From an uncultured Methanobacteriaceae archaeon (lineage in GTDB: Archaea > Methanobacteriota > Methanobacteria > Methanobacteriales > Methanobacteriaceae), in contig CAMYKT010000005.1 in assembly GCA_947259185.1 (NCBI GenBank), forward strand, positions 11,713 to 75,712: a stretch of DNA of 64,000 nt. The letters run 5' to 3'. The notes below the pieces were generated by a model that searched no databases, was not told the origin of the DNA, and saw only the letters and a program-made list of their open reading frames with translations. Positions 20,193 to 30,921 of this stretch are shown here, piece by piece (position 1 is the first letter of the stretch; each line of letters starts with the position of its first letter). Position numbers and translations under genes: made by a program.

Positions 20193-21356
20193 TTATAAAT
20201 ATTTATCCAGATTATTTTCTGGAAATTTTATCTCTCCGTATTTCCCCCCACCTCCCGGCATCATTATCAATGTTTTATCCCGGAAAGCTTGAATTGCAGG
20301 TGAGATCTCTTTATCAATATTTTTTATTTCATCCAGAGGGGCATTAATCATCACTTCAATTTCATTACCAAATTCATGGACCAGTGCCTCCCATATACTT
20401 TGTACCCCTTTGGTGGTAACCCCCCGGGAATAGGTTAAGGCAATTATTTCAGCTAAAGGTAAAATATGGATGTAAGGAGGCCTGTGATAGGGGTGATGAG
20501 GTTTATTCCAGGTAGCAATTTCAGATATACGATAATCGACTCCTTTTTTAATGGTACCTTTACATTCTGGACACTTCATTTTGAGTTCAAGCGCTTTTTT
20601 TGGATTGAATATCTGATAGCATTTAGTGCAGGCCGTTAAATGGTATTTACCCAGCCGAGGATCCATACCAAAATTTGCCTTTATTTTTTTCCGTTTCAGG
20701 GTATTCTTCAGGGAAGAAAAAGAAATATCTTCCAGCTCCATTTGATTAAATTCACGTCCCAGTCGATGAGGCCATGGAGAATGGGCATCTGAGTTGGTTA
20801 AAAAAGGCACATCTTGCAGTTCCTTAATCACATCTGCCATGTTAGTATCTGCTGAGAGCCCCAGTTCTAAAAAATCAGGTTTCTTACCATAGCAATCCTG
20901 GTGACTATCATGCGCCTTGTACATACTGGTCCAGGGTGTAAATGCATGGGCCGGTCCAATTAATCCATCATAATCATGCACCATATCCATGATTTCTGCG
21001 CCATTCATCCTGACCCGGGGGCGTCCCTCGTTTTCTTTATCCACCGATACGATTTTGTCCCTTAGTTCGTGTGCTGTTTCCAGAGAGGGTAATATCAGGA
21101 GGTGGTGCACTCTTTTATTATCCTCCACTTCAGCGGTGATGATGAAATCACAGTCTTCTGTGGAATAAATTCCATCTCCCTGGGGAGTAGTGCTATCTTT
21201 TATTATTTCTAACCAACCAGGATGAAGTCCGTCTCCTGTTCCCACCAGATTCAGTCCTTTTAATTTTGCCTGGGGAGCTATCGCATCAATGACCATATTG
21301 TTAGAAGTAGCCCGGGAAAAGCAACTGTGAATATGCAAATCAGCATTGATTATCAT
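20193..21356 (-). CDS. Endonuclease Q (PHP-domain DNA repair nuclease)
   Basis: A 387-residue protein matching archaeal EndoQ, which cuts DNA 5' of deaminated bases such as uracil and hypoxanthine. The PHP metal site is clear: [15 protein letters not shown] at the N-terminus, [10 protein letters not shown] near 39, [15 protein letters not shown] near 95, GPAHAFTPW near 153, and [18 protein letters not shown] near 205. A zinc-binding set ([16 protein letters not shown]) lies near 257-285, and the C-terminal part includes [14 protein letters not shown], a known EndoQ partner in other archaea, is encoded 3.5 kb downstream on the same strand. The gene is monocistronic. Confidence 0.9.
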   Translation of the reverse strand: MIINADLHIHSCFSRATSNNMVIDAIAPQAKLKGLNLVGTGDGLHPGWLEIIKDSTTPQGDGIYSTEDCDFIITAEVEDNKRVHHLLILPSLETAHELRDKIVSVDKENEGRPRVRMNGAEIMDMVHDYDGLIGPAHAFTPWTSMYKAHDSHQDCYGKKPDFLELGLSADTNMADVIKELQDVPFLTNSDAHSPWPHRLGREFNQMELEDISFSSLKNTLKRKKIKANFGMDPRLGKYHLTACTKCYQIFNPKKALELKMKCPECKGTIKKGVDYRISEIATWNKPHHPYHRPPYIHILPLAEIIALTYSRGVTTKGVQSIWEALVHEFGNEIEVMINAPLDEIKNIDKEISPAIQAFRDKTLIMMPGGGGKYGEIKFPENNLDKYL

Positions 21357-21564
21357 ATAGAAAGGTTAGCTGATTTTTGTATATATAATTAAAGCAAAAT
21401 GAATGAAATTTTAGAATTATAGTCGCTGGATTTTAAAAAAAATTATCCAACAATCCATAGAATATGGAACTAAAACAAAAAAATGATCCAAAAATAAAAA
21501 AATTGGGCAATAATAAAAAAATAAAAAGTAAGGAGTTTGATGGGGTTTTATCATTAAAAATAAT

Positions 21565-22338
21565 TTATCCTATATACCGAAGATCTTCCTCTCCAGGTTT
21601 TAGAGTCATACGTTCCATCATTTCCTGTTCCATCTGTTGAGCTTTTGAAATCATTTTACGGGTTTCTTCTGCTCTTTCATCAAGTTTTTCTGTATCAACT
21701 TCCAGTTTTAGAAGTTTTACCAGCACATTGAGCATGGCCTTGGCTGCTTCAGCATCGATGAAGTAACCAGGTGTTTCCCCCATGAGACAGGCACCCTCCA
21801 TACCCCGGAGAGTTCCCATGCCCAGTAGTAATCCAGAAGCTCCAATAATACCACCATCAGCAGAGCGCATGGTTACATCATGCTCTTTAAGTTTTTCTGC
21901 CAGTTTTTTGTTAGTTGCAGCCCCAAATACCTTTGTTTTTTCAACTGCTTGGCCAGTAGCCAGCCCACCAAGAGTATAAATTTCTTTTACGCCGTAATTC
22001 TCAACCAGATCCAGTATAAGGCCGCATATTTCATACTGGCCTTCCGGAGATAAGCCTTGAGTATTACCTACCAGGAACAGGTAGTCTCTCTCTTCTTTAC
22101 CTGCAGATTTGAGATAGTAAAACTCATTTTTCATGGTTTCTATTATTCCTTCCTCATCTACCATTACTTGAGGAGGAAAAGAAGGGGAGTATATTTCAGC
22201 GAATTTAGTAGCTCCCAGTTCATCTATTATGTGATCTGCTGCCAGTTTTCCTACATGGCCTATGCCCGGTAGAGCTTCTATGAAAATTGGTTGGTTCAGA
22301 TCCACTTCTTCCAATACATTAATAATGGTTTTTTTCAT
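21565..22338 (-). CDS. PAC2 family protein (proteasome assembly chaperone-like)
   Basis: A 257-residue PAC2-family protein. The N-terminal motif reads [20 protein letters not shown] near residues 18-37, then [25 protein letters not shown] near 120 and a helical, charged C-terminus. It follows nop10 by 44 bases on the same strand, at the end of the L44e-S27e-aIF2-alpha-nop10 series, so it may be co-transcribed with ribosome-biogenesis genes. A PAC2 gene beside these genes fits a chaperone role, but the client is not known. It is a paralogue of the PAC2 gene at 19.1 kb. Confidence 0.88.
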   Translation of the reverse strand: MKKTIINVLEEVDLNQPIFIEALPGIGHVGKLAADHIIDELGATKFAEIYSPSFPPQVMVDEEGIIETMKNEFYYLKSAGKEERDYLFLVGNTQGLSPEGQYEICGLILDLVENYGVKEIYTLGGLATGQAVEKTKVFGAATNKKLAEKLKEHDVTMRSADGGIIGASGLLLGMGTLRGMEGACLMGETPGYFIDAEAAKAMLNVLVKLLKLEVDTEKLDERAEETRKMISKAQQMEQEMMERMTLKPGEEDLRYIG

Positions 22339-22382
22339 GTTGATCCTTCCTTGGCCTTCCCAAAAATAATTAGAATGAAATT

Positions 22383-22547
22383 TTATTCTCTTTCCAGCAT
22401 CTGCTTTTTAAGAATTCTGCGGTACTTTCCGTATTTATCCTCAGGAGAATATTTAGCCGGGAAAATTACTCCCACCTCTCCCCCGCAATGAGGACAGATG
22501 TCCTGCAATGTATATCTAAAACAGGACTTGCATTTACTCATTTTCAT
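22383..22547 (-). CDS. nop10: H/ACA ribonucleoprotein protein Nop10
   Basis: A 54-residue protein needed, with Cbf5, Gar1 and L7Ae, for RNA-guided pseudouridylation of rRNA. The N-terminal zinc ribbon is seen ([18 protein letters not shown]), followed by the family hallmark [16 protein letters not shown] and a basic tail. It starts two bases after the aIF2-alpha stop; a second ATG at 22541 is also possible. The pairing of aIF2-alpha with nop10 is conserved in archaea. Confidence 0.93.
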   Translation of the reverse strand: MKMSKCKSCFRYTLQDICPHCGGEVGVIFPAKYSPEDKYGKYRRILKKQMLERE

Positions 22548-22549
22548 TT

Positions 22550-23329
22550 TTATTCCAGTTCTCGATAGAAAGTGCCTTCCCCTTCAGAAGATTCCACTAC
22601 TTCAATACATTTTTGGGCTGCTTTTTTAAGGTTCTTTTCAGCTTCAATATAGTCAGTGGAAGTAACTATGAGCCGGTATCTAGGAGCACCTACACACTGG
22701 ATTACCACGTTATCTTCTTCTGCACTTTGTAGGGCGTTTTTAATAATATCCACACCTTCCGGGGCATAGGATTTAAGGTCAACATATCCAGTAATCTGAA
22801 CTTCAGGAGGAGTAATATTTTTCTTTGCTATTTCAGCAATGGCTTTAGCCCATTCTGGATCAACACCTTCTTCAATTAAGGCATTTTCTCCTTCTTCTGC
22901 AGCTATTTCAAATCCACCATAAATATCACCAAATCTTTCCATGAGCAGGTAACCCACTTCATCATATGATGCATCCAGATCCTTATCCATCCCTTTACCA
23001 ACCAGTTCCAGGAACTTCTCAGCCTTTTGTTCTATTTTCCAGGACTGGATTTTTTTGGTTCTCTGATCCTCACGGATCCGTTTCATGGACACATCCACGT
23101 GTCCCTTTCTAGGGTTTACCCTTAAAACACGAGCTACAATTTTTTGGTTTTCTCTGACATAATCCCTAATATTCTTTACCCATCCAGAGGAAACCTCTGA
23201 AATATGGATAAATGCCTCTTTGCCCTGATATTCTTCAAGACTGGCAAACGCACCGTAGTTTAGAACTTTGTGTACGGTTCCTACAATGAGTTCACCCTCA
23301 TCAGGCCATTGATTTTTTCTTCTTACCAT
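22550..23329 (-). CDS. Translation initiation factor aIF2, alpha subunit
   Basis: A 259-residue subunit of the heterotrimeric factor that brings initiator tRNA to the ribosome. An S1-type OB fold comes first ([23 protein letters not shown] to [11 protein letters not shown]), then a helical domain and an alpha-beta C-terminal domain that contacts aIF2-gamma ([18 protein letters not shown] onward). The ATG at 23329 is preferred over a GTG at 23338, because AGGTG overlaps that GTG and lies six bases before the ATG. It follows the S27e gene by about 40 bases. Confidence 0.95.
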   Translation of the reverse strand: MVRRKNQWPDEGELIVGTVHKVLNYGAFASLEEYQGKEAFIHISEVSSGWVKNIRDYVRENQKIVARVLRVNPRKGHVDVSMKRIREDQRTKKIQSWKIEQKAEKFLELVGKGMDKDLDASYDEVGYLLMERFGDIYGGFEIAAEEGENALIEEGVDPEWAKAIAEIAKKNITPPEVQITGYVDLKSYAPEGVDIIKNALQSAEEDNVVIQCVGAPRYRLIVTSTDYIEAEKNLKKAAQKCIEVVESSEGEGTFYRELE

Positions 23330-23371
23330 GGGAAACACCTAAAATAAATAAAAAATGATTTAAAAAAAAAA

Positions 23372-23557
23372 TTAATCTAAAACTTCTACGATTTGAGCAG
23401 TAATCTGTGACTTTCCACCCTGAGGTTTAACCAGGGTTTTTCCACAGATAATGCACTGAACAACAGATGCTGCCTTATCAAAAACTACCTGCTGATTTCC
23501 ACAGTCCATGCATTTAACTCTAAGAAAATTACTCTTTTTATTGGAAAAAACTGCCAT
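23372..23557 (-). CDS. rps27e: 30S ribosomal protein S27e
   Basis: A 61-residue zinc-ribbon protein of the small ribosomal subunit. The four cysteines are in [17 protein letters not shown] and [17 protein letters not shown], as in all S27e. It starts eight bases after L44e, and the pair is conserved throughout archaea. A GATAATAT-type leader with a GGTGAT ribosome binding site precedes the ATG. Confidence 0.96.
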   Translation of the reverse strand: MAVFSNKKSNFLRVKCMDCGNQQVVFDKAASVVQCIICGKTLVKPQGGKSQITAQIVEVLD

Positions 23558-23565
23558 ATTATCAC

Positions 23566-23847
23566 CTATCTAGCTATAAATTCCACTTTTCCAGGTCGGA
23601 AAGTGTGTTTTTTGATATGTGATTTGCCACATTCTTTACACTTGAATCTCAAGTCCAGCTTTTTTACTGGTTTGTTACCTGAAGGAAGCGGACGAGGATA
23701 TCCCCGGTAACCGCTGGTTACCCTTCTGAATTGCCTTTGTCCCCATTTAAGCTCGCTGGCCTTCCTTTTTTTTGATACTAAAACTTCATGAGCAGTATGT
23801 TTCTTGCAACTTGGACAGTAAGTTCTCCTTTCTTTAGGAATCTTCAT
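23566..23847 (-). CDS. rpl44e: 50S ribosomal protein L44e
   Basis: A 93-residue zinc-binding protein of the large subunit near the E site. It begins [18 protein letters not shown] and carries the second cysteine pair in [17 protein letters not shown]. The ATG at 23847 follows GAGGTGATT; an upstream start at 23883 would add 12 residues not found in the family. It is the first gene of the L44e-S27e-aIF2-alpha-nop10-PAC2 series. The 230-base leader region contains a small GC hairpin. Confidence 0.96.
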   Translation of the reverse strand: MKIPKERRTYCPSCKKHTAHEVLVSKKRKASELKWGQRQFRRVTSGYRGYPRPLPSGNKPVKKLDLRFKCKECGKSHIKKHTFRPGKVEFIAR

Positions 23848-23915
23848 ATAATCACCTCTATTGTAAAAATAAATCCACATCACGAATTTGATCTGAATTC
23901 TATAAAATGGTCAAT

Positions 23916-23929
23916 CCCCTACCCAGGGG
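23916..23929 (-). promoter_or_regulatory. Hairpin at the expected 5' end of the L44e operon message
   Basis: CCCCT (23916-23920), ACCC, AGGGG (23925-23929) form a GC stem in AT-rich surroundings. An alternative pairing CTACCC/GGGTAG overlaps it. A TATA-like palindrome, AGATATA-T-TATATCT, lies at about 23935-23949, so on the minus strand the hairpin would fall near the start of the message. Autoregulation by a ribosomal protein is possible but not shown. Confidence 0.35.
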
Positions 23930-24080
23930 TAGAAAAGATATATTATATCTGTTTATAATTAGAATCTCTATTTATATGTTTGGATTAAATGGGGTTTCCA
24001 TTAATCAAAAAAAATAGCTGACAGAATAAAGGTTCATTGAAGTTCAAAGTTTCAATAAAGTTTTTATTTGAATCAGAAAA

Positions 24081-24845
24081 TTATGAACGTATGAATCTAC
24101 CCTTCCTGCTTTTCAAAAGTATTTTAGCATTGGGTTCAGGTAATATGATTACATCTTGAGGATAAAATGGACCATAGACTTTCTGATCTACCCCTAAAAT
24201 TGAGGGTAATTCTTCAAAAATCACCATGGTCTTGAAATCAAATTTTTTAGGGAACTCGGAGGTATCCCCTTTACTTGTAGCTACAATATCCTGTTTTTCT
24301 TTAATTTGATTATGTAACTGAGCTATATTTCCCGGTAGCAATGAAGCATTTGAATCTGTTTCTGGTGTTGCTTTTTCTTCAGGGTTAATGGGTTTTTTAA
24401 TAGTTGAATTGATTGGGGGTTTAATCTCTCCCGGCTCGCTATCAATTTCATCTAGGGAAGGTATAATCCTTCCCCTGTGGCCCTTTAATATATCTACAAG
24501 GGAGAAGTAAAGCTTCTCTTCCTCAGGGGTGAGGTTTAAAGGAGTGGTATCTTGCAAGTCAAACTGGGGCTTTCCCTTAAAAAGATGATAGGAACGTTGT
24601 ATGTTCATAACTGCACTATCAGCTATTTTATGCTCCCGTCGTTCGCAAATTTCAGTGGCTATACGTTGAGTATCCTTCAGAAGATCATATTCCATGGTAA
24701 ATGGATCGTTACCCACAGTATCCATTAATTCTTCCAGGTAGCGATGAACCCGGTGGTAAAAATCATCCCCTACCCGTGCCAGACCACTGTTGCTACGTTC
24801 ATTCTTTTGTATTTTCCTTAGCTTCTGGAAAAACTCATCCAACAC
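24081..24845 (-). CDS. GINS complex subunit (Gins51/Gins15 type)
   Basis: A 254-residue replication protein. GINS joins MCM and the Cdc45/GAN protein at the fork. Residues 1-125 form the helical A domain (FYHRVHRYLEELM, LKDTQRIATEICERREHKI, LTPEEEKLYFSLVDIL). A disordered, proline-rich linker of about 75 residues follows, then a small C-terminal B domain (MVIFEELPSILGVDQKVYGPFYPQDVIILP). The A-then-B order is that of Gins51. Its place between PCNA and L44e is a conserved archaeal linkage of replication and translation genes. Confidence 0.85.
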   Translation of the reverse strand: MLDEFFQKLRKIQKNERSNSGLARVGDDFYHRVHRYLEELMDTVGNDPFTMEYDLLKDTQRIATEICERREHKIADSAVMNIQRSYHLFKGKPQFDLQDTTPLNLTPEEEKLYFSLVDILKGHRGRIIPSLDEIDSEPGEIKPPINSTIKKPINPEEKATPETDSNASLLPGNIAQLHNQIKEKQDIVATSKGDTSEFPKKFDFKTMVIFEELPSILGVDQKVYGPFYPQDVIILPEPNAKILLKSRKGRFIRS

Positions 24846-24911
24846 TATTCCTCACTTAAATCCTCGGTTTATATTATTTTTAAAAAAGGGAATTATTATA
24901 GATCCAGATTA

Positions 24912-25646
24912 TTATTCTTCTGCCTCAATTCTAGGGGCCAGTAAAAAGCTGAGTTCACCTTCATCTGCTACCATTTTTAATTTCAGGTTTAAAGGCATGT
25001 CATCCCCTAAATTAATGGTGGCAATATCTGAGAATTTATCTGCCTTGAGCATTTCCTTTATCTTTTCCAGAGAAAACACAGATCTAGCTTCAGACTCTAT
25101 TTTTTCCCCATGCAAATACTCTACATTGGCATCTCCAAATTCTCCTTCTGCAGAGGCTATGAATTTATCTGCATCCACCATCATGGCTATTTTATCAGAG
25201 AAGATGTCAATATCTTGAATGGAGTCTTTGAGTAAGCTGAAAGGAACTTCGAATTGGGTAGGGTATTCCAGTTGCGGAGGGCTGGGAGCTTCATATTCTA
25301 TATCAATAAGTCTGATTTTAAATCTTCTTTTTGCCTCTCCCTCGAAAGTAATAATGAAGTTTCCTTCATCCAGAGACATATAAACTCTATCATCACTTTT
25401 TGAACGTTTTAAAACTTTCATTAGTTCTTCGGTGTCCACATTAATTTTTTCAGGTTCGTCACAGAGATATTCATCAAATAGGCTGGCCTTCAGTTCAAGA
25501 TGCACAAATGTGATGTGGCTTCGGTCCAGGGCATCCAGTCTCATTCCTTCACTATCAGTTTGTATTTGCACTTCGTCCACAATAGAAGAAATAGCATCAA
25601 AACTGGTTTTCAATATGTTAGGGTCGCTTAGTTCTGCTTTAAACAT
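24912..25646 (-). CDS. pcn: DNA polymerase sliding clamp PCNA
   Basis: A 244-residue ring-forming clamp that tethers polymerase B and D, ligase, FEN1 and other PIP-box proteins to DNA. The start [18 protein letters not shown], the segment [17 protein letters not shown] near residue 38 and the C-terminal LAPRIEAEE match archaeal PCNA. It is followed by the GINS gene about 65 bases on. The upstream 270-base region probably holds its promoter. Confidence 0.97.
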   Translation of the reverse strand: MFKAELSDPNILKTSFDAISSIVDEVQIQTDSEGMRLDALDRSHITFVHLELKASLFDEYLCDEPEKINVDTEELMKVLKRSKSDDRVYMSLDEGNFIITFEGEAKRRFKIRLIDIEYEAPSPPQLEYPTQFEVPFSLLKDSIQDIDIFSDKIAMMVDADKFIASAEGEFGDANVEYLHGEKIESEARSVFSLEKIKEMLKADKFSDIATINLGDDMPLNLKLKMVADEGELSFLLAPRIEAEE

Positions 25647-25915
25647 TTACATCCTCCTTCTTCATATCCAAAAAGTAGATGAAATTAATTAAGTAATCCG
25701 GTGATGTTTTATTTTTAAATTAATTATCCCTTTTTATTATTAAAATAGTATATTCCCTTATTTATAATAAGCATACCTTCCCTTAAGTAAGATGCATTAT
25801 AATTGATATAATACATTCTCATTTAATTCTTAGTTTTAAATTATTATGGAAAATAAACTAATTTTGTGAGATACTAGAAAAATTTTGTTGATTAAAGAAA
25901 CACCAATAGATTAAA

Positions 25916-26554
25916 TCACTTATTTTTATTATTAGAGTCTTTATCATTCTTAGATTTGGGTTTTTCTTCCACGATTTTTACTTCACGGTAGAGGTTGTCT
26001 AATGATGTTTTGCTGGCAATTCGCTGGGCAAGAGATCCTGCAATTATTAAAAATCCTATAATTATAAAGAATGCGGCAATAACCGATCTTTCACCAAATA
26101 CAACATTATCTACAACTCTTTCGGAAGAACCAAGTAGAGTTATAGCCCCGACTATAATAAAAATACTACCCAGAGATATACCTGCAATCTTAATGATTTT
26201 TTCACGATCATCCTGCCAGTGATTTTTAAATTTTTTTTCCAGTTTGTATAAATAATTCAATAAAGCAAATTCAGAAGATTTAGGGGGAGAGTCAGTTGAT
26301 GATTTAGTTGAAGAAACAGGATTGGTTGAAGAAACAGGATTGGTTGAAGAAACAGGATTGGTTGAAGAAACAGGATTGGTTGAAGAAACAGGATTGTTTT
26401 TTTCTGGTTCTTTCTTTTTATCATCAGTGCTCTGTGCATCTAAATCCGGGTTAAAAGTGTTTATAATCCTTTTAAATGATTTCAAAGCCTTTTTAACAAT
26501 GGTGTTATTGTTAGATGAATTATCTTTATCTGATTTTTCTTTCTCCCCGGTCAT
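25916..26554 (-). CDS. Membrane protein with a tandem NPVSST repeat
   Basis: A 212-residue protein I cannot assign. The N-terminal part is charged and asparagine-rich, followed by five exact copies of the six-residue unit NPVSST (near residues 53-82). Two membrane segments lie near residues 121-141 and 155-177 (IAGISLGSIFIIVGAITLL; VIAAFFIIIGFLIIAGSLA), and the C-terminus is basic. The DNA repeats are identical, so copy number may vary between strains. It sits between pcn and the TFS gene on the same strand. Confidence 0.6.
   Translation of the reverse strand: MTGEKEKSDKDNSSNNNTIVKKALKSFKRIINTFNPDLDAQSTDDKKKEPEKNNPVSSTNPVSSTNPVSSTNPVSSTNPVSSTKSSTDSPPKSSEFALLNYLYKLEKKFKNHWQDDREKIIKIAGISLGSIFIIVGAITLLGSSERVVDNVVFGERSVIAAFFIIIGFLIIAGSLAQRIASKTSLDNLYREVKIVEEKPKSKNDKDSNNKNK
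26307..26396. repeat. Tandem repeat, five identical 18-bp units
   Basis: The unit GTTGAAGAAACAGGATTG is repeated five times without change at 26307, 26325, 26343, 26361 and 26379. It lies inside a coding frame and keeps it, encoding NPVSST on the minus strand. Perfect identity down to third codon positions points to recent slippage or expansion. Confidence 0.97.
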
Positions 26555-26569
26555 TAAATCCCCCCATAT

Positions 26570-26884
26570 TTAATCGTACTCTCTCCAAGTATGTTTGCAA
26601 GAAGTACATCTTAAAAACCGGGTTTCAGATTCATCGGCCCTTCTGGTCTGTTGTAACCACCAGTATGCTACTTTATTGCCACATTTTTGACAAATAGATT
26701 TGGTGGTGGGAAGGGTAGGAATATCCTCCCCGGTGAATATTACAGTATCTTCAGACTCTATTTTTTCTGAAATGTCATATTGATCTGCCAGGTCTTTTGT
26801 GATCTCCTTTTTAAAACCACACTTGCATTGGAAAGTATCATCTTTAGGAAACATTATTGCTCCACATTTGGTACAAAATTCCAT
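26570..26884 (-). CDS. Transcription factor S (TFS)
   Basis: A 104-residue archaeal TFIIS-like factor that stimulates RNA cleavage by backtracked RNA polymerase. It has the N-terminal zinc ribbon ([21 protein letters not shown]) and the C-terminal ribbon ([20 protein letters not shown], then [12 protein letters not shown]). The hairpin tip residues that enter the polymerase are normally Asp-Glu: here RADESETRF contains DE, so it should be active rather than an inhibitory TFS paralogue. GGAGGAACACC precedes the ATG. Confidence 0.96.
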   Translation of the reverse strand: MEFCTKCGAIMFPKDDTFQCKCGFKKEITKDLADQYDISEKIESEDTVIFTGEDIPTLPTTKSICQKCGNKVAYWWLQQTRRADESETRFLRCTSCKHTWREYD

Positions 26885-26942
26885 GGTGTTCCTCCTGTAG
26901 GTGGATAAATTTAATATTATAAATATAATCTGGTTTAATAAT

Positions 26943-27374
26943 TTAATTGCCTTTTAATTGATAAATATTTGCAACATCATCTAAAATTTTTTTATGGTCA
27001 AAGGCCAGTTCCATGTTTAACAGATTTTCTAAGGTGAATTTTGGAGCTTCCTGTGCATCTGTGGCTGCTTTTAATTCTCCTGAAAGAAAGTGGGCCATGT
27101 AACATATGGTAATTATATGGGCACGGGGATCCCTATTTGGATTAGAATAAACTCCTAAAAGACGGTCAAGACAGATATTGAGTCCAGTTTCCTCTCTTAC
27201 TTCTCTGAGGGCCGCTTCTTCTACCGTTTCACCATACTCTACAAATCCTCCGGGCAACGCCCAGAACCCTTTATATGGATTATTTTTCCTTTTAATCATT
27301 ATAATGCAATCATCTGGACAGTTTATAACTACATCTACAGTTAAAAGAGGGTTTTTTAATTTTTCAGGATTTAT
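26943..27374 (-). CDS. Nudix hydrolase, start codon uncertain
   Basis: A hydrolase of nucleoside diphosphate derivatives, probably of the ADP-ribose pyrophosphatase-like group. The Nudix box is complete: [24 protein letters not shown]. The first ATG, at 27299, would give 118 residues and cut off the first strand of the fold. The frame stays open for 25 codons upstream and encodes [15 protein letters not shown], which fits that strand. No ATG, GTG or TTG exists there, but AGGTGAT lies just before an ATA codon at 27374, so the coordinates given assume an AUA start (143 residues). The conservative start is 27299. Confidence 0.75.
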   Translation of the reverse strand: MNPEKLKNPLLTVDVVINCPDDCIIMIKRKNNPYKGFWALPGGFVEYGETVEEAALREVREETGLNICLDRLLGVYSNPNRDPRAHIITICYMAHFLSGELKAATDAQEAPKFTLENLLNMELAFDHKKILDDVANIYQLKGN

Positions 27375-27431
27375 TTAATCACCTGCATAATTGATATATA
27401 ACGAAGCGCCAGATATGAGCCAGGTTATAAT

Positions 27432-28028
27432 TCATGCCCTGCCCCTTGATTCTCCTTCTTTTACTCCAGCGGCAATTAAGTGAGCAGTTCGCACTGGTTC
27501 AGGTAAAGCACTATGGGTAGTGGATAATTTAACAATCTTCAGAGCATCATCCACTTCCAGGCCATTTATCTGCATGTAAATTGTTTCTTTAGATTTTACC
27601 GGGTATATTTTGCCTGCCTTCTGGATAATCTCCCATTTTTGCTTTCCATCAGGGAAGTTATCCAGGGCTTTTTTAATTTTTTCAAAATCAGGAATTTTTC
27701 TCATAACCGCAATTACAGGCACTCCTGTTTTTTCAAATATTTCCGTTATATCCACTACATTGAATCCCCCAAAGGTAATGCCATCCAGCATCATCACTCC
27801 CAGCTGCCCCCGGTGTCGGGATTTATTTACCATGGTGATTATTTTAGAAGTGGAATCCTGGCCATCCACCTGTAAATGGGTGGTAATTACTCCATCCATC
27901 CAGGAACCTCCTCTAAAAATGGTTCCCACCAGTAAAACTTCACCCTGCTGGTGTGGGAGGAATGGAGCGTCATCAATACCCAAAATTCTTATTTCAGTTT
28001 TAATTTGTCTAAAGGTCTTATTCTTCAT
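27432..28028 (-). CDS. DUF99 family protein
   Basis: A 198-residue protein of the DUF99 family (UPF0215), found across archaea and without a proven function. Family features include the start [11 protein letters not shown] near residues 13-23, [15 protein letters not shown] near 34, [14 protein letters not shown] near 81, and VMRKIPD near 108. The fold has been compared with endonuclease V-like nucleases, but activity is not established. It precedes the TFS-Nudix pair on the same strand, and follows rpoL. Confidence 0.88.
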   Translation of the reverse strand: MKNKTFRQIKTEIRILGIDDAPFLPHQQGEVLLVGTIFRGGSWMDGVITTHLQVDGQDSTSKIITMVNKSRHRGQLGVMMLDGITFGGFNVVDITEIFEKTGVPVIAVMRKIPDFEKIKKALDNFPDGKQKWEIIQKAGKIYPVKSKETIYMQINGLEVDDALKIVKLSTTHSALPEPVRTAHLIAAGVKEGESRGRA

Positions 28029-28094
28029 AAGATAGGCTTATTTTAAAATTTAAAAATAGAACATGTGGTAATTTAAAATTTCAGCAGGTGAGGG

Positions 28095-28355
28095 TTATTC
28101 GATGGATTCTAATAAGCCCTTGAATTCTTCACATCTTTCTTTTAAAGTTTCTGCAGCTATTTTAAGAGATTTTTTTGGGCTCTTGGCTTTAATATAAAGT
28201 TTAGGTTCCCCTACAATGGGGTGTTCAATAGCATAAGCTGCAGATTTTACAGTTTCGTCTTCCATTAAAATTTTCCTTACAGCATTGCACAGGGTGTGGG
28301 TTTCCCCTTCCACCAGTATTTCCAATTCATATCTTTTGCTGGTAATAATTTCCAT
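28095..28355 (-). CDS. rpoL: DNA-directed RNA polymerase subunit L
   Basis: An 86-residue subunit, homologous to eukaryotic Rpb11, that pairs with RpoD in the assembly platform of RNA polymerase. The conserved block [20 protein letters not shown] and the following [16 protein letters not shown] are diagnostic. It lies 53 bases after csl4 on the same strand, a linkage seen in many archaea. Confidence 0.95.
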   Translation of the reverse strand: MEIITSKRYELEILVEGETHTLCNAVRKILMEDETVKSAAYAIEHPIVGEPKLYIKAKSPKKSLKIAAETLKERCEEFKGLLESIE

Positions 28356-28408
28356 ATTTAATACCTCGATTAGTTTAAAATTTCTATAAAATAATTTAAT
28401 TAAATTTA

Positions 28409-28978
28409 TTAAACCTGATAATTGCTGGATAATTTTCTTTTTTCACGATTATCACAGTGGGGGCAGGTTACATCATTTTTACCGGTTTGTTTCATAAAGT
28501 GACGACACCGGGTACACATGGCTTTAATTACCCCAAGTTCATTTTGTGAGGTTTTCAAATCAATACTATCCAATCCAATCATTTTAGTTATTTTAGCCTC
28601 TATTATGTCTCCAATATGAAATGCATCAGTTAATTTAGACAAATAGCCTTTTTTAGCCTGGGATACATGTATCCCTCCCACAAATGAAACTGGTAGTTTT
28701 CTCCGGTTACCCTTAATGGAATCAATTTTAACCAAAGCCCTCTGACCCCTTACTTCCATAATCTGGCCCATAATATGGGTATCGTTTTTCAGTTCTGCTG
28801 GAGAATCAGTCTGGGGAACTACTGATATTCTTTTATTTTTATCGTCTCTAAAAACTACACCTACAACCAGAGATTTAATTTCTCCTTCATCATCATACGT
28901 CCATTCAGCAGGTATAAATTGTTCACTGACACCTAAAATATCTCCTGGTAGAACAAAATCTCCAGATTTAGCTTTCAT
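28409..28978 (-). CDS. csl4: Exosome RNA-binding protein Csl4
   Basis: A 189-residue cap protein of the archaeal RNA exosome. An N-terminal domain ([15 protein letters not shown]) is followed by an S1 RNA-binding domain ([20 protein letters not shown] to [14 protein letters not shown]) and a C-terminal zinc ribbon ([21 protein letters not shown]). Csl4 selects substrates for the Rrp41/Rrp42 core. It is upstream of rpoL; the ATG follows GAGGTGAGGGC. Confidence 0.95.
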   Translation of the reverse strand: MKAKSGDFVLPGDILGVSEQFIPAEWTYDDEGEIKSLVVGVVFRDDKNKRISVVPQTDSPAELKNDTHIMGQIMEVRGQRALVKIDSIKGNRRKLPVSFVGGIHVSQAKKGYLSKLTDAFHIGDIIEAKITKMIGLDSIDLKTSQNELGVIKAMCTRCRHFMKQTGKNDVTCPHCDNREKRKLSSNYQV

Positions 28979-29144
28979 GCCCTCACCTCAATTATAAAAA
29001 AGTACATTGATAAATTTTAAACATTAAAATATGATGTTCGTTTTTATATTATATATTACTTGTTATGGTTACTATAAATCTATTCCCTGAATCTTATTAT
29101 TGGGAATAAAAAGTTTGGTTTTAGGGAAAAGTTCCAGGATTTTT

Positions 29145-30149
<1,005 letters not shown>

Positions 30150-30157
30150 ATCTTAAT

Positions 30158-30718
30158 CTATATTTCTTCCAGTACTACCTGACCTTCCACCACATCTACT
30201 TTAACCAGGCTTTTTACAGTGCAACCAGTACCCTCTTCCACGATTTTTTTACCCTGGCCCTTTTCTATGACCGCAATCACTTCCACAATCTCCACTTCCA
30301 TCTTCTGCAGGGCATTTAAGATTCCCTTCATGGTTCCTCCCGTACTTACCACATCATCGATAAATAGAATTCTATCCCCTTTTTTAATGCCATTAATATA
30401 AAGTTGACCCTGACTATATCCTGTGGTCTGGTGTACTGCTACTTCCCCCGGGAGACCATACTGCCTTTTTCTTACCACTACAAATGGAATTCCGGTTTCA
30501 ATGGATAAGGCCGTAGCCAGGTGTATGCCCATGGCCTCGGCACAGACTATCAAATCCACATCCATGTTGAATCTTTTTTTGATGGCCCGGGATATTTCCA
30601 GCAGTACCTCGCTATCTACCCGGGGGATCCCATCAGTTACTGGATGTACGAAGTAATCATAATCGCCTTTTTTTACAATAGGTGCATTTATTAAGCTTTC
30701 TTTAAGTTTTTCCAGCAT
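30158..30718 (-). CDS. hpt: Hypoxanthine/guanine phosphoribosyltransferase
   Basis: A 186-residue purine salvage enzyme that joins hypoxanthine or guanine to PRPP. The PRPP loop is [18 protein letters not shown] near residues 118-135, preceded by the substrate part [19 protein letters not shown]. Sequence and length match the archaeal Hpt family rather than bacterial Apt, although these families are close and specificity is inferred. It is upstream of dph2 with an eight-base gap. Confidence 0.9.
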   Translation of the reverse strand: MLEKLKESLINAPIVKKGDYDYFVHPVTDGIPRVDSEVLLEISRAIKKRFNMDVDLIVCAEAMGIHLATALSIETGIPFVVVRKRQYGLPGEVAVHQTTGYSQGQLYINGIKKGDRILFIDDVVSTGGTMKGILNALQKMEVEIVEVIAVIEKGQGKKIVEEGTGCTVKSLVKVDVVEGQVVLEEI

Positions 30719-30921
30719 GATCCCACCACATAATTAATTAATACAATATAGCAGTTTATTTATAAAATTTTTTTTAATAGAGAGAAACCTGAATTATTTA
30801 GATAATTATAAAATACATTTTAATATATTAGTACCATCCCTGATTATATTAATCAAATAGATTCCTTTTTAGAGAAAATAGCTGTGCCAACTGTTTAAAT
30901 ATAAATTATTATTTAAATTTT

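Noticed and set aside
26257..26439. A repeat protein of the LFLQPI type in another frame of the tandem repeat
   Set aside because: It is a shadow frame of the NPVSST repeat gene with no ribosome binding site.
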